A DNA stretch of 64,000 nt from Verrucomicrobiia bacterium (GCA_036268055.1 DATAUW010000017.1:528403-592402); one strand, 5' to 3'. Counted from the first letter of the stretch, positions 17,922 to 26,766 are shown. Notes: a model not told the origin generated them from the sequence alone. A program made the numbers and translations.

Positions 17922-20159
17922 TTAAAATGTCGCGGTCACTCCGACGCGCACTTGGAAAGGTTCGACCGGGTGCGACACAGCGGTAAATTGTGGCAAAACC
18001 GCTGCCGAAGGAACCACGCGCGAAGTATAGGCATAATCAATATCGTGATCCCGATTGTCCAGCAGGTTCAGAAATTCCGCCGTCACCCGCCAGGTTTTAT
18101 TGATTTGGTAACTCGCTTCCGCGTTGAGCAGCAAGGTCGAGTCCGAACGGTAAATTCCGTCCGAAGTCAAATCCCGCGGCCCAAAGTAACGCAACCGCAG
18201 GCTCGCGGAGAACCCACCCAGGTCATGCAGCGTAATGCCCGACGCAATCACCAATCCGACCGCTTCCGGAACCCGCGTTCCGCCGGGGCCTTGCACCGTC
18301 GTGCCCGGTCCAATCGGCGCGGCATCGTCCGAATCAACCGAGGTAAAACGGGCGATGGAATCCGCAATATCAAAGTCGAACGTCAGATGTTCCACCGGCG
18401 TATAATAGTTCGCCCATTCAATGCCGTAACGGTCGCTCGGTTGCTTCGACGCCGTCGTCCCTCCCGTATCGCCGTCCTGTTGTAATTCGGAATCGCTGCG
18501 CAGATACCAGATTGAAAACGTGCTTTGCAAATGCGGCACGGCGAGGGTGCGCACTCCGATTTCCGCGCCTTTGGTTTGAATCAGGCCGGGGATTCTCGCG
18601 ACCGGTGTATTGGGCGTCGGATTATCCGCCGAAATGGGTTCCACGGTTTGCGTCGCGCCGCGTCCGTCATTGCTGTGAAAACTGAATCCGCCTTCGGCAT
18701 AGAACTCCGTCCTGGCCCACGGCCCGAAAATAAGACTGAGCTTTGGACTTGGCAACGCCGTGGTTGAAGTGCCCGAATTAACGGGATCGGATAAACTGGT
18801 CACGTCGAAGTAGTCCACATCGCCGCGAATCGCCACCACCGAACGAAACTTGTCCGCCCACTGGATTTTATTTTCCATGTAAGCGCCGGCCTGCGTGTCG
18901 GTGAACCGGTCCCTTTGCGTCTCCGCGGGCAACGTGACGGGTATGCCATCGTCCGTGTCCACATCGGTTTTGTTGACCCGCACGCGGTTGTCCGTCTGGT
19001 AAAGGCCGTTGTCAATCCAGTCATTGCGGACCTGCACGCCGAAGGTGTTTTGCACGTCGCGATCAAACCAGCGATTGAAGATCGTATGATGCGCATCCAC
19101 CCCGGCAACGAAGCGATTGTCCTGTTGCTCGAACTGATCGCCCTGAACCGGGTCGGTCAGGAAATAGGTGAAGTCGGAAAATAAATCGAGATAGTAGTAG
19201 AATCCGTAAGCCGTGATTTTCGTCTCCGACTCGTCGTCGTGGCGATGCCACTCGGCTTGCAGGCTGTAACGCTGCGACACGCCTCCATCTGTTGGGTTCA
19301 GCGTTCCAAAAATACCCACCTGCGGAATGGCGTCTTCAGGAAGTTGATCGCTCGAATTCCATTTGCCGCGATAACCCCGCGCAATGACGCTAAAACCGCT
19401 CGCATCATCGCCCTGGCTATAGGTGAGTATGCCGTTAAACTTATGATAATCATCTGGATGCACCCATGGACCGTCATCGTGATAAACTTCAGCGCCGTAG
19501 GTCAAAGTACCCGCCTCAATTTTTTGCGATGCGCCGAAAGCGCCCCGTTCAAAACTGTACATGCCCCCTTCAATGGTGACGAAATCCTGCGGCAATACCT
19601 TGTAAAAATCCAGGTGCGCCGCGCCAGCCGAACCGAAGTTGCCCACGTCCGCATAGTACGGCCCTTTCTCATAATTTAGCCGCTCCACAAATTCGGGGAT
19701 GACGATATTCATGTCCGAATATCCCTCGCCGTGCGCGTGCGAAGGCAGGTTGAGCGGCATGTCATCCAGGAAGATGGCGAAGTCCGTGCCATGATCGAGA
19801 TTGAAACCGCGCAGAAAATATTGGTTGGCTTTGCCGCCGCCCGCGTGTTGTGTGATGATGACACCCGGAACCGTTTCCAAAATTTCTCCCGTGCGCAGCA
19901 ATGGCCGATCCTGAATTTCCGCCGCGCCCACCGTTCCTTGCGAAGCGGAAGCTGCGATGCCAAGCAGGCTGTCCTGCCGTCCGGTGACAATTACTTCCGG
20001 CAACCTTGTGATTGCATTGGTGTTGGTGTTCGTGGAATGGACTGATTGAGGGGGCTGGTTGGTTGCGGATTGCGCCAGTCCATTGAGGGCGCCGGCCATA
20101 AATGGAATCACCATGAACGGCAGGGGAATATTACGAAGGGATTTGTCCTGTTTTTTCAT
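17922..20159 (-). CDS. TonB-dependent outer-membrane receptor
   Basis: 745 residues. Signal peptide (MKKQDKSLRNIPLPFMVIPF onwards, cleavage near GLAQ), a TonB-box-like segment (LPEVIVTGRQ), then the plug domain (ILETVPGVIITQHAGGGKANQYFLRGFNLDHGTDFA, and THAHGQG-like LPSHAHGEGYSDMN). A 22-strand-type barrel follows, with alternating aromatic strands and a terminal aromatic (VGVTATF). It imports a ligand using TonB energy. The His-rich plug segment SHAHGEGYSDMN could bind a metal, but the substrate cannot be told from sequence. ATG at 20159 with GGAACTGAG upstream. The gene lies downstream of larA with a 394-base spacer that holds a candidate structured RNA. Confidence 0.9.
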   Translation of the reverse strand: MKKQDKSLRNIPLPFMVIPFMAGALNGLAQSATNQPPQSVHSTNTNTNAITRLPEVIVTGRQDSLLGIAASASQGTVGAAEIQDRPLLRTGEILETVPGVIITQHAGGGKANQYFLRGFNLDHGTDFAIFLDDMPLNLPSHAHGEGYSDMNIVIPEFVERLNYEKGPYYADVGNFGSAGAAHLDFYKVLPQDFVTIEGGMYSFERGAFGASQKIEAGTLTYGAEVYHDDGPWVHPDDYHKFNGILTYSQGDDASGFSVIARGYRGKWNSSDQLPEDAIPQVGIFGTLNPTDGGVSQRYSLQAEWHRHDDESETKITAYGFYYYLDLFSDFTYFLTDPVQGDQFEQQDNRFVAGVDAHHTIFNRWFDRDVQNTFGVQVRNDWIDNGLYQTDNRVRVNKTDVDTDDGIPVTLPAETQRDRFTDTQAGAYMENKIQWADKFRSVVAIRGDVDYFDVTSLSDPVNSGTSTTALPSPKLSLIFGPWARTEFYAEGGFSFHSNDGRGATQTVEPISADNPTPNTPVARIPGLIQTKGAEIGVRTLAVPHLQSTFSIWYLRSDSELQQDGDTGGTTASKQPSDRYGIEWANYYTPVEHLTFDFDIADSIARFTSVDSDDAAPIGPGTTVQGPGGTRVPEAVGLVIASGITLHDLGGFSASLRLRYFGPRDLTSDGIYRSDSTLLLNAEASYQINKTWRVTAEFLNLLDNRDHDIDYAYTSRVVPSAAVLPQFTAVSHPVEPFQVRVGVTATF

Positions 20160-20553
20160 AATCTCAGTTCCGGTTGTGAAGCCGGGGCGTGACAGATTTT
20201 TGAAACGCAGGCAGCAAAAAGCCACCTGTTTAAATTCAGCTACGGGCTTTTGCCCGCCATCGCTGATCCAGGTGGCTGAAAGAATTTATGACACGAGTTT
20301 TACGAAATGCAAATATTTTTGCGACGTCAATTTTTTTAATCAACCCCCCAAAAACCAACGCTTCTCATTAACTGCGCCCATTTTAAATCCACTATCCCGA
20401 GAGAAGCGAGGCAGGCCTGTAAGTCAACGCCAAACGAAACAAAGCTCGCGTTCGCCTTTGCCAACCCAAGTCCAATAGAGTTTTTTTCTCTTCCTCCTCC
20501 AGTGGCCGTCCGCAGAACCTCCGCGCCTCCGTGTCTCCGCGGTTAAATTCAGC
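20160..20553. other. Intergenic region between larA and the TonB receptor gene
   Basis: 394 bases on the leader side of the TonB receptor. It contains the nested hairpin at 20216-20277 and, near 20490-20550, a low-complexity segment (CTCCTCCAGTGGCCGTCCGC, then short CTCCG repeats). Part of the latter (CCAGTGGCCGTCCGCA) also occurs at 13204-13219, so it is probably a dispersed repeat. No other gene is seen. Confidence 0.5.
20216..20277 (-). promoter_or_regulatory. Candidate structured RNA leader or terminator before the TonB receptor
   Basis: Read on the minus strand: outer stem AGCCACCTG with CAGGTGGCT (9 bp), a middle stem TCAGC with GCTGA (5 bp), an inner stem CGGGC with GCCCG closed by AAAA, and a run of five T after the outer stem. 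The three stems are nested with small internal loops. It starts about 120 bases upstream of the ATG at 20159 and ends about 57 bases before it. It could be an attenuator or riboswitch-like leader of the TonB gene, or a distal terminator for larA. It matches no riboswitch consensus I know. Confidence 0.45.
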
Positions 20554-21816
20554 CTAAGCCAAATACGGAATCGTCAACGGCCCCTGCGGCAGCACCGCCA
20601 CTCGCGCTTCCGGTCCCAGTTGCGCCAGCCGCTCATTCACCGTTGCGCCGATGTCATGACATGGCGTCAGATGCGCCGTGCGCACGATTTCATCCGGCAA
20701 CGAACTATGGATCAGCACCCGCGCCTTGCGCTGGATCAACGCCTGGATTTGCGCCTGCCATTGTTCTGGCCGCACGAAACCCGGCGTCGCCAGCAACGCC
20801 AGGATTTCCTCGGGACTGCCCGCGCTGCGCAACAATTTATCCAGCGGACTTTGCGCCGGCACACCCTCGCGGCATTCACACGCCAGGATCAAAGTGCCGC
20901 CCTCCTGGATAATCCGCGCGCCCGCGCTCATGCCCTTCACGCCCTGATAAAGGTTCTGGTCGAGTGGATACCCGCTATTCGTCGTCACCACAATTTCAAA
21001 CGGCGACTTCACCCGCTGCATCGCCGCATGGCGCACGAATTCAAAACCAACCTTATGCGCGGCCAATAAATCTCCCGCGAACACACCCGTGATGGCGCGC
21101 GTCTCATTCAGCGAAACATTCAGCAAAAAACTTTTTCCCACGCGCAACGCGATATCGCGCATCTCCTCCCAGATCGGATTGCCATCGGTCACGCCGAACG
21201 TCGCGCGCGGATCGCCAATCATTTTTTCGCCGTGATTGCTCATCACCGTTTCGAGTCCCGCCAGCCCGGGCATGATGCCTTTCGGCCCGCCGCTGAATCC
21301 CGCGAAAAAATGCGGCTCGATAAAACCGGTAACGATGCGCACGTCCGCCTCCGCGACATGACGGTTGATCAACGCCGGTGTGCCATCACGTGTCGTGCCG
21401 AATGGCACCAACTCCGCCGGATTTTCCGGCTCATGATTCAGCACGCGATAATTGCGGACCACTTCCGGCGTGAGCAACTGCTCCAATTCCGCGCGCGTGT
21501 TCGGCCGATGCGTCCCTAGCGAATTGAGCAACGTGATTTGTTCGCGCGGCACATGCGCGAGATATTCCAGCAACCACGGAATCAGCCGGTGATTCGGCGT
21601 CGCCCGCGTGATGTCGGTGAACCCGATGCACACCTTGTCACCCGGCTTGATCCATTCGCGCAGCGGCGCCGCGCCGATCGGTTTCTCCAGCGCCGCCATC
21701 ATCGCCGCGCGTTCGTCGGCCAGCCCCGGAGTATGCGCCGGTTCGATCACCGTCGTCCGCTTGTCCGGCAGTTCGATCGGCAAATGCCCGCGTCCGTATG
21801 CGAGATTAATTTTCAT
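20554..21816 (-). CDS. larA: Nickel-dependent lactate racemase family protein (LarA-like)
   Basis: This 420-residue member of the LarA family (DUF2088) has the diagnostic cofactor-binding region FIEPHFFAGFSGGPKGIMPGLAG, with Lys about 179 in the position that carries the nickel-pincer nucleotide, an upstream catalytic His in LGTHRPNT, and EIVVTTNSGYPLDQNLYQ in the second domain. Known LarA enzymes racemise lactate or related 2-hydroxy acids in the cytosol, but the family has many substrates. The cofactor genes larB, larC and larE are not in the window. ATG at 21816. The downstream TonB receptor might supply nickel, but this is speculation. Confidence 0.88.
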   Translation of the reverse strand: MKINLAYGRGHLPIELPDKRTTVIEPAHTPGLADERAAMMAALEKPIGAAPLREWIKPGDKVCIGFTDITRATPNHRLIPWLLEYLAHVPREQITLLNSLGTHRPNTRAELEQLLTPEVVRNYRVLNHEPENPAELVPFGTTRDGTPALINRHVAEADVRIVTGFIEPHFFAGFSGGPKGIMPGLAGLETVMSNHGEKMIGDPRATFGVTDGNPIWEEMRDIALRVGKSFLLNVSLNETRAITGVFAGDLLAAHKVGFEFVRHAAMQRVKSPFEIVVTTNSGYPLDQNLYQGVKGMSAGARIIQEGGTLILACECREGVPAQSPLDKLLRSAGSPEEILALLATPGFVRPEQWQAQIQALIQRKARVLIHSSLPDEIVRTAHLTPCHDIGATVNERLAQLGPEARVAVLPQGPLTIPYLA

Positions 21817-21942
21817 GCAGGAAATTCACCCTTCCATAAGTAACCCAACCCCATGAAATCGAAAAGGGCAATCATTCAGACAACAAAGGGGGTGCGCATC
21901 TTGACATTGTTCTTGAATGCGGGAGGGCTGATTTATATTCCC

Positions 21943-21994
21943 GGGGAGCGCACGCGCCCTCGCGTGCAGTGGTTGGCGCCCTCGCCAGCCACAT
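21943..21994. repeat. Dispersed GC-rich palindromic repeat, copy 2
   Basis: GGGGAGCGCACGCG, then CCCTCGCGTGCAGTGG, TTGGCGCCCTCGCC and AGCCACATC. It shares its block order with the copy at 12464-12515. It is followed about 45 bases later by a unit in the opposite orientation (22040-22095), making an inverted pair like a bacterial REP doublet. Confidence 0.6.
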
Positions 21995-22039
21995 CCGAGA
22001 TGACCGGAAAATTCGCACATTTCCTTTAAAACTCGCTCA

Positions 22040-22095
22040 CCCAACCACCATCGGCGAGGGCGCCGATGGCAGCACGCGAGGACACATGGCCACAT
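22040..22095. repeat. Dispersed GC-rich repeat, copy 3 (inverted)
   Basis: On the minus strand this reads CCTCGCGTGCTGCCATCGGC then GCCCTCGCCGATGGTGG, a diverged form of the CCTCGCGTGCAG...GGCGCCCTCGCC core of copies 1 and 2. Its opposite orientation to copy 2 gives a hairpin-forming pair. Confidence 0.5.
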
Positions 22096-22201
22096 TCAAC
22101 CACCTCGCAATTAAATTGTAACCTCCCGCCCTTCATTTCCGTATGCCTCAATGTGGTCGAGGCATAAAGCCATCCGATCTCGCGATTATTATTATTATTT
22201 T

Positions 22202-23161
22202 ATGAAATCAATTTTTCAAAGATTCACCCTTGGCGTCACCCTCGCATGCGCAACCGGCTTCTCCGTCTGCGCCGCCCCATTGCAACGCACCGACGTGATG
22301 GCCGACCCCGCCTGGTTATTGCATCTCGACGCCGATGCCCTGCGCCCCACCGCCATCGGCAAATATATTCTCGCTCAACTGGACAAGCCGGAAGCCAGGG
22401 ACAAACTCGCCGACCTGCAAGCCATTTTCAGCATTGACATTCGGACCCAGCTTCACGGCTTCACGCGCTATGGCACGACTCCCTCACCCGAAGACGGCGT
22501 GTTGATCGCCTACGCGGATTTTGATGCCGAGCGTCTTGTCACCCTGGCCAAGGGCGTGGGCGAATATCAAAGCACTCATCATAATAAGCACGTCATCCAT
22601 AGCTGGGTTGTCAAAAAGAAAGTGGAAGGGGGCGAGGACAGTTCGCGCGTCTTCGCGAGCATCGTGGGAAACCGCGTTGTCTTTAGCCGGCGCGAAACCG
22701 ATGTCGCAAAAGTGTTGGACGTCATGGATGGCGCATCGCCAAGTCTTGCCTCGGGAGCGGCGTTCCCGGAACTAGGTGCTCCGGGCGACAGCTATTTCCT
22801 CGAAGCCGCCGCGACCAAAATAAATTTCCCCAACTCCAATCCCAGCGCCGCCATTTTGAAACTTTCCAAAAGTGTTCAACTCACTTTTGGCGAAACGCAC
22901 GAACAACTTCACGGCGCGCTGACCCTCATCGCGGACAACGAAGACGTCGCCCAACACATCCTCTCCATCGCCCAGGGTTTGATCGCGCTGATGAAAATCC
23001 AAACCGACAAATCGGACATCGTCGCCATTGCCAATGCCCTCGCGGTGAAGCAAAATGGTTCCAGCGTGATCGTGACCCTTGCTTTGCCCGCTGATAAAGT
23101 CGTCACCATTATCAAGGCTGACGCCGCGCGTAAAGCGGCCGCTCGCGATGCAAATCAATAA
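22202..23161 (+). CDS. Exported protein of unknown function
   Basis: 319 residues with a signal peptide (FTLGVTLACATGFSVCAA) and no membrane anchor or Cys-rich site. The mature region looks like a mixed alpha/beta fold repeated in two halves (LHLDADALRPTAIGKYILAQ and SYFLEAAATKINFPNSNPS). I do not recognise the family. It precedes an ECF sigma factor by 30 bases in the same direction and probably belongs to its regulon or operon. The ATG at 22202 follows an ATT-repeat with no clear Shine-Dalgarno site. A sensor or target of an envelope stress system is possible, but unproven. Confidence 0.6.
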   Translation: MKSIFQRFTLGVTLACATGFSVCAAPLQRTDVMADPAWLLHLDADALRPTAIGKYILAQLDKPEARDKLADLQAIFSIDIRTQLHGFTRYGTTPSPEDGVLIAYADFDAERLVTLAKGVGEYQSTHHNKHVIHSWVVKKKVEGGEDSSRVFASIVGNRVVFSRRETDVAKVLDVMDGASPSLASGAAFPELGAPGDSYFLEAAATKINFPNSNPSAAILKLSKSVQLTFGETHEQLHGALTLIADNEDVAQHILSIAQGLIALMKIQTDKSDIVAIANALAVKQNGSSVIVTLALPADKVVTIIKADAARKAAARDANQ

Positions 23162-23191
23162 AATAATCTAAACAACTGGAGTTCGATCAAC

Positions 23192-23851
23192 TTGGCTGAA
23201 GAACTTCCATCCATCTCCGACGAGGAACTGGCTCGCGAAACGCAGGCCGGTTCGCTCGCCGCGTTTGAGCAACTGGTTTATCGTTATGAGCATCGTATCT
23301 ATGCGTTCATATTTCAATTTTGCCGCAACCCGACCGACGCCCGCGAAGCCACACAAGACACCTTTGTAAAAGCATTTCAAAACATCGGACGATTCGACAC
23401 GCGCCGCGTTTTTGCGCCGTGGCTCTTTACCATCGCGCGCCGGATCTGCATAGACCGCCATCGCGCCGCGCCCGTCATCGCCGATTCACAAATCCCGGAA
23501 CTCCCTGAAATTCCCGACCCGTCCCAAGTCGCCGCGCGCCGCGAAGCCGGGCAGGATTTGTGGCGATTGGCCCGGCAACATTTGAAGACCAATCAATATC
23601 AAGCGTTGTGGCTTCATTATGTCGAAGACCTGGACGTGGCGCAAATCGCTCAAACGCTCGGCAAAACCAAAGTCCACGTCAAAGTGATGCTCTTCCGCGC
23701 GCGCCAGATTCTTGGCCGCGAATTAAAATCAAACGCCGCGTGCGGCGAACCGATTTCGCGAATCAATTCAAAGACCGATCATGCCCTTGCCGAAAAACGG
23801 CCTTCTGCTTTTCTGGAATCAAAATTATTGGCCAAGGAGAAAATAATATGA
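23192..23851 (+). CDS. ECF-family RNA polymerase sigma factor
   Basis: 219 residues. Region 2 is QLVYRYEHRIYAFIFQFCRNPTDAREATQDTFVKAFQNI, with the typical FRNPTDAEEATQDTF-type core. Region 4 is YQALWLHYVEDLDVAQIAQTLGKTKVHVKVMLFRARQIL, the helix-turn-helix that reads the -35 element. It redirects RNA polymerase to an extracytoplasmic stress or surface regulon. TTG start at 23192; GGAG sits about ten bases upstream. The tail beyond region 4 (about residues 180-219) is longer than in most ECF factors. Its TGA overlaps the ATG of the next gene (ATGA), the usual arrangement of sigma and anti-sigma pairs. Confidence 0.9.
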   Translation: MAEELPSISDEELARETQAGSLAAFEQLVYRYEHRIYAFIFQFCRNPTDAREATQDTFVKAFQNIGRFDTRRVFAPWLFTIARRICIDRHRAAPVIADSQIPELPEIPDPSQVAARREAGQDLWRLARQHLKTNQYQALWLHYVEDLDVAQIAQTLGKTKVHVKVMLFRARQILGRELKSNAACGEPISRINSKTDHALAEKRPSAFLESKLLAKEKII

Positions 23852-24363
23852 AAACGTGGTTCTTAAAATTCCTGGTTTCAAATTCCCTCAATGACCGCCG
23901 TCCCTTGCCGCCCACGCTGGAACGGGTCGTTAGTCAGTCGCCATCGGCGCAGCGTTTCCGGGAAGAGTCCCAAACCTTGGATCAGCGACTCAAAAATCAA
24001 TCACCCATTCCAGAAGCTCCGGCGTTTCTTCACACCTCGATCATGCGTTCGGTATCGGCTTCTGCAAAAGTTCCCGCAACGCAAAACCGTTTCTCGATAT
24101 TTCACGTAGTCCGCTATGTCTGCCTCGCTTCGCTGGTCTTATTAGCCGTCTTCGTGTCAGTCCGCGTTTTCACTCATGCACTCGCAAAAGAAAAATCGTC
24201 CGAACCGCCCGCGTTCGCCGCCGCCGATTCCGCTTTGGAATTAGGCGGAAATATTTTAAGCGAAGCTCCCTCCGCCGCTATCAGCCCGTTGTACGATGAA
24301 GCCGCGCACCTCGACCACGACATGGCGAGCACCAAACAATTTCTCCTTGCGAGCCTCCCTTGA
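23848..24363 (+). CDS. Putative anti-sigma factor (single-span membrane protein)
   Basis: 171 residues, overlapping the sigma gene by 4 bases with a strong ribosome site (AAGGAG eight bases before ATG). A cytosolic N-terminal region of about 85 residues (rich in Arg, Gln and Ser) is followed by one membrane helix (VRYVCLASLVLLAVFVSVRVF) and a periplasmic Ala/Ser/Leu-rich tail. There is no Cys/His zinc motif of the classical anti-sigma type. The position directly after an ECF sigma gene is the main reason for the call. It could also be a plain small membrane protein. Confidence 0.6.
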   Translation: MKTWFLKFLVSNSLNDRRPLPPTLERVVSQSPSAQRFREESQTLDQRLKNQSPIPEAPAFLHTSIMRSVSASAKVPATQNRFSIFHVVRYVCLASLVLLAVFVSVRVFTHALAKEKSSEPPAFAAADSALELGGNILSEAPSAAISPLYDEAAHLDHDMASTKQFLLASLP

Positions 24364-24448
24364 AGCGCGTCCCACGAGTCCGTGGCCAGATTCGGCGCTA
24401 AGAGCCGCGGATCTTGGGGCAGATATTCCGGGTTTTATTGCGTTAACA

Positions 24449-25120
24449 TCAGCGCGCTTCGCTGCGTTTCCGTTGCTGATAAATAAAGTACGCCAGCCCC
24501 ACAGTTCCCGTCACTGTTGCAGGCACCAATAAAACATTATTTCCAAGCCTGCCAAAACCCGCCGCACCCAGAATCGTCCCGCCCAAAAACGATGCGAGCA
24601 ACAAAACGTACAACTGCAACCGCCGGGTGTCCACTTTCAGTCCCGCCAGCAGTTGCCCCAGAAATATTCCGATGTCCGTGAACAATCCCGACACATGCGT
24701 CGTCCGCAACACCGCGCCGCTGTACGTGCTCACCATTCCGTTTTGCAGTCCGCATGCGCATGATGCCAGGTACATTCCGGTTTCGCGGTTGCGATTCAAA
24801 AATGGCACCGCCGCAAACAGAAACGCCGCTTCAAACAGGAGCGCGAAACCGTAACGCCGTCCCAATTTCAAAGTGCTGTCCTTCACCAAATAACCGCTGA
24901 AAATGCAACCCACGAGAAACGCGCCGATCACCATGATAAAATGCCGAAGGTTCTCCACGTCACCCTGCGCAATCGCGATTCCCAGCAGGGTCGTGCTGCC
25001 GGTCAGATGGGTGACGCCATGATGCTCGAAGCTTAGGAATCCCACCGCATTGATCGCGCCTGCCATCAACGCCATCACCGAACTTCCCAGCCAGACCCAC
25101 CGTGGAAGTTTGCTAATCAT
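24449..25120 (-). CDS. YoaK/DUF1275-family membrane protein
   Basis: 223 residues with six hydrophobic segments (for example WLGSSVMALMAGAINAVGFL, FIMVIGAFLVGCIFSGYLV, LYVLLLASFLGGTILGAAGFG). The motifs GFLSFEHHGVTHLTGSTT and CGLQNGMVSTYSGAVLRTTHVSG are typical of the DUF1275/YoaK family of poorly characterised integral membrane proteins, some linked to stress tolerance. The ATG at 25120 is preferred over a TTG three codons upstream. It stands alone between the sigma locus and a sulfatase, in divergent orientation to the latter. Confidence 0.85.
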   Translation of the reverse strand: MISKLPRWVWLGSSVMALMAGAINAVGFLSFEHHGVTHLTGSTTLLGIAIAQGDVENLRHFIMVIGAFLVGCIFSGYLVKDSTLKLGRRYGFALLFEAAFLFAAVPFLNRNRETGMYLASCACGLQNGMVSTYSGAVLRTTHVSGLFTDIGIFLGQLLAGLKVDTRRLQLYVLLLASFLGGTILGAAGFGRLGNNVLLVPATVTGTVGLAYFIYQQRKRSEAR

Positions 25121-25272
25121 GACGGACAATTTTCCCCGGATTAAAAACCATCTGCCACTTGTAACCTATCCCGACTTGAATTCAAATCCTTTGCCATCGT
25201 CTCCGCGACAATCTTCACTGCATAAAAAAGCATTGGCCGTCCGCGCAAAAATTCGTTATCTCGATAGTAGAA

Positions 25273-26766
25273 ATGATCTCCGCGAAACCATCCCGCGTAT
25301 CCAGAATCTATACGGCCCTCGCGCCGTTGATTTTCTTTCTGGCAATTCTTTCCACCAAACCCGCACCCGGCGCGGAACGACCGCCGAACATCGTGATCAT
25401 TCTCACCGACGACCAAGGCTACGCCGATATCGGCAAATTCGGCGCCGAAGGCTTCGACACGCCCAATTTGAATCGCATGGCGGACGAGGGCGTGATCTTC
25501 AGAAATTTTCACGACGCTCAACCGATCTGCTCCGCTTCGCGTGCGGCGCTGCTGACCGGTTGTTATCCGAACCGCATCGGCATCCACGGCGCCCTCGGGC
25601 CGCATTCGAAAGTCGGCATTGGCGATGGCGAAGTGACGCTCGCGCAACTGCTCAAGCAAAAGGGTTACGCAACCGCGATGTTCGGGAAATGGCATCTTGG
25701 CGATTCGCCCCAGTTCATGCCGATGCAGCATGGGTTTGATCAATATTTCGGCCTGATGCTCTCGTGCGACTTCTGGCCGGGCCAGCCGGATTTGATCACG
25801 AATTTTCCGCCTACCATGGTGGCCATCAAACGCGAATATCCAAATCTGCCGATCTACGACGGCGACAAAATTTTCCGTCCCGAAATGTCCATTGATGATT
25901 TGAATCACCTCACCACCTGGTACACCGAGCGCGCTGTAAAATTCATCGCGCAGAACAAATCGCATCCGTTTTTTCTCTACGTGGCCCACAGCATGCCGCA
26001 TGTGCCGCTCGGTGTGAGCGACAAATTTCGCGGCAAAACCAAGCGCGGCCTTTACGGCGATGTCATCGAGGAAATTGATTGGTCTGCCGGGCAGATTTTG
26101 ACCGCCCTCAAGGAAAACGGCGTTGACGAAAATACCTGGGTCATCTTCGCGTCGGACAATGGCCCGTGGCTGAACTACGGCAACCACGCCGGGTCCGCCA
26201 AGCCTTTGCGCGAAGGCAAAGCCACGAATTGGGAAGGCGGCACGCGCGTTCCCTGCCTCATGCGCTGGCCCGGCCACATTCCCGCCGGCGCGGAAACCTG
26301 GGACATGCTGATGACCATTGATCTGTTCCCCACGATTGCCAAAGTCACCGGCGCAACTTTGCCGGGGCACAAGATTGATGGCTTGGATATCTGGCCGATT
26401 ATTTCCCGCCAGCCCGGCGCGAAAAATCCCCACGACGCCTACTCATTTTATTATCACGTGGACGACCTCGAAGCCATGACCACCAGCGACGGCCGCTGGA
26501 AACTGCAATTTCCCCACACTTACCAAACCCTTGCCGGACAGCCCGGTGGCACCAACGGCGTGCCCGTTCCATATTCGCATCGCAAAATAGAAAAAGAAGA
26601 ACTCTACGATCTCGCCAACGACATCGGCGAAACCACCGACGTCTCCGCGCAACACCCCGACATCGTGAAAAAACTCGAAGCCGCTGCCGAAGCCTCCCGC
26701 ACCGACCTCGGCGATGGTTTGACGAAGCGCCGCGGCGCCGGGTTGCGCAGTCCGGGACGTTTGTGA
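25273..26766 (+). CDS. Secreted sulfatase (arylsulfatase A family)
   Basis: A 497-residue sulfatase with a hydrophobic signal segment (ALAPLIFFLAILSTKPAPGA). The metal site is in NIVIILTDDQGYADIG. The signature is ICSASRAALLTG with Cys86, the variant C-x-A-S-R form of the formylglycine site. Later metal-site segments are GKWHLGD and FASDNGPWLNYG. It is distinct from the other sulfatase in the window and closer to the DQGYAD branch. It hydrolyses sulfate esters outside the cytoplasm; the substrate is unknown and a formylglycine-generating enzyme is not in view. ATG at 25273 with weak GATAGTAGAAATG spacing upstream. Confidence 0.92.
   Translation: MISAKPSRVSRIYTALAPLIFFLAILSTKPAPGAERPPNIVIILTDDQGYADIGKFGAEGFDTPNLNRMADEGVIFRNFHDAQPICSASRAALLTGCYPNRIGIHGALGPHSKVGIGDGEVTLAQLLKQKGYATAMFGKWHLGDSPQFMPMQHGFDQYFGLMLSCDFWPGQPDLITNFPPTMVAIKREYPNLPIYDGDKIFRPEMSIDDLNHLTTWYTERAVKFIAQNKSHPFFLYVAHSMPHVPLGVSDKFRGKTKRGLYGDVIEEIDWSAGQILTALKENGVDENTWVIFASDNGPWLNYGNHAGSAKPLREGKATNWEGGTRVPCLMRWPGHIPAGAETWDMLMTIDLFPTIAKVTGATLPGHKIDGLDIWPIISRQPGAKNPHDAYSFYYHVDDLEAMTTSDGRWKLQFPHTYQTLAGQPGGTNGVPVPYSHRKIEKEELYDLANDIGETTDVSAQHPDIVKKLEAAAEASRTDLGDGLTKRRGAGLRSPGRL

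Larger units (their letters stand above)
21817..22201. other. Intergenic region with inverted repeat pair
   Basis: 385 bases between divergent larA and the exported-protein gene. It contains two inverted copies of a GC-rich repeat (21943-21994 and 22040-22095) and an AT-rich stretch with (ATT) repeats just before the ATG at 22202. No gene is seen. Confidence 0.5.

Noticed and set aside
20216..20277. TPP or cobalamin riboswitch
   Set aside because: The element lacks the CTGAGA core of TPP and the GCCACTG box of cobalamin switches.
25141..26433. Long minus-strand open frame of 430 codons opposite the second sulfatase
   Set aside because: It shadows a sulfatase with a full signature; its residues are His/Arg-rich and of low complexity, as expected for an antisense reading.
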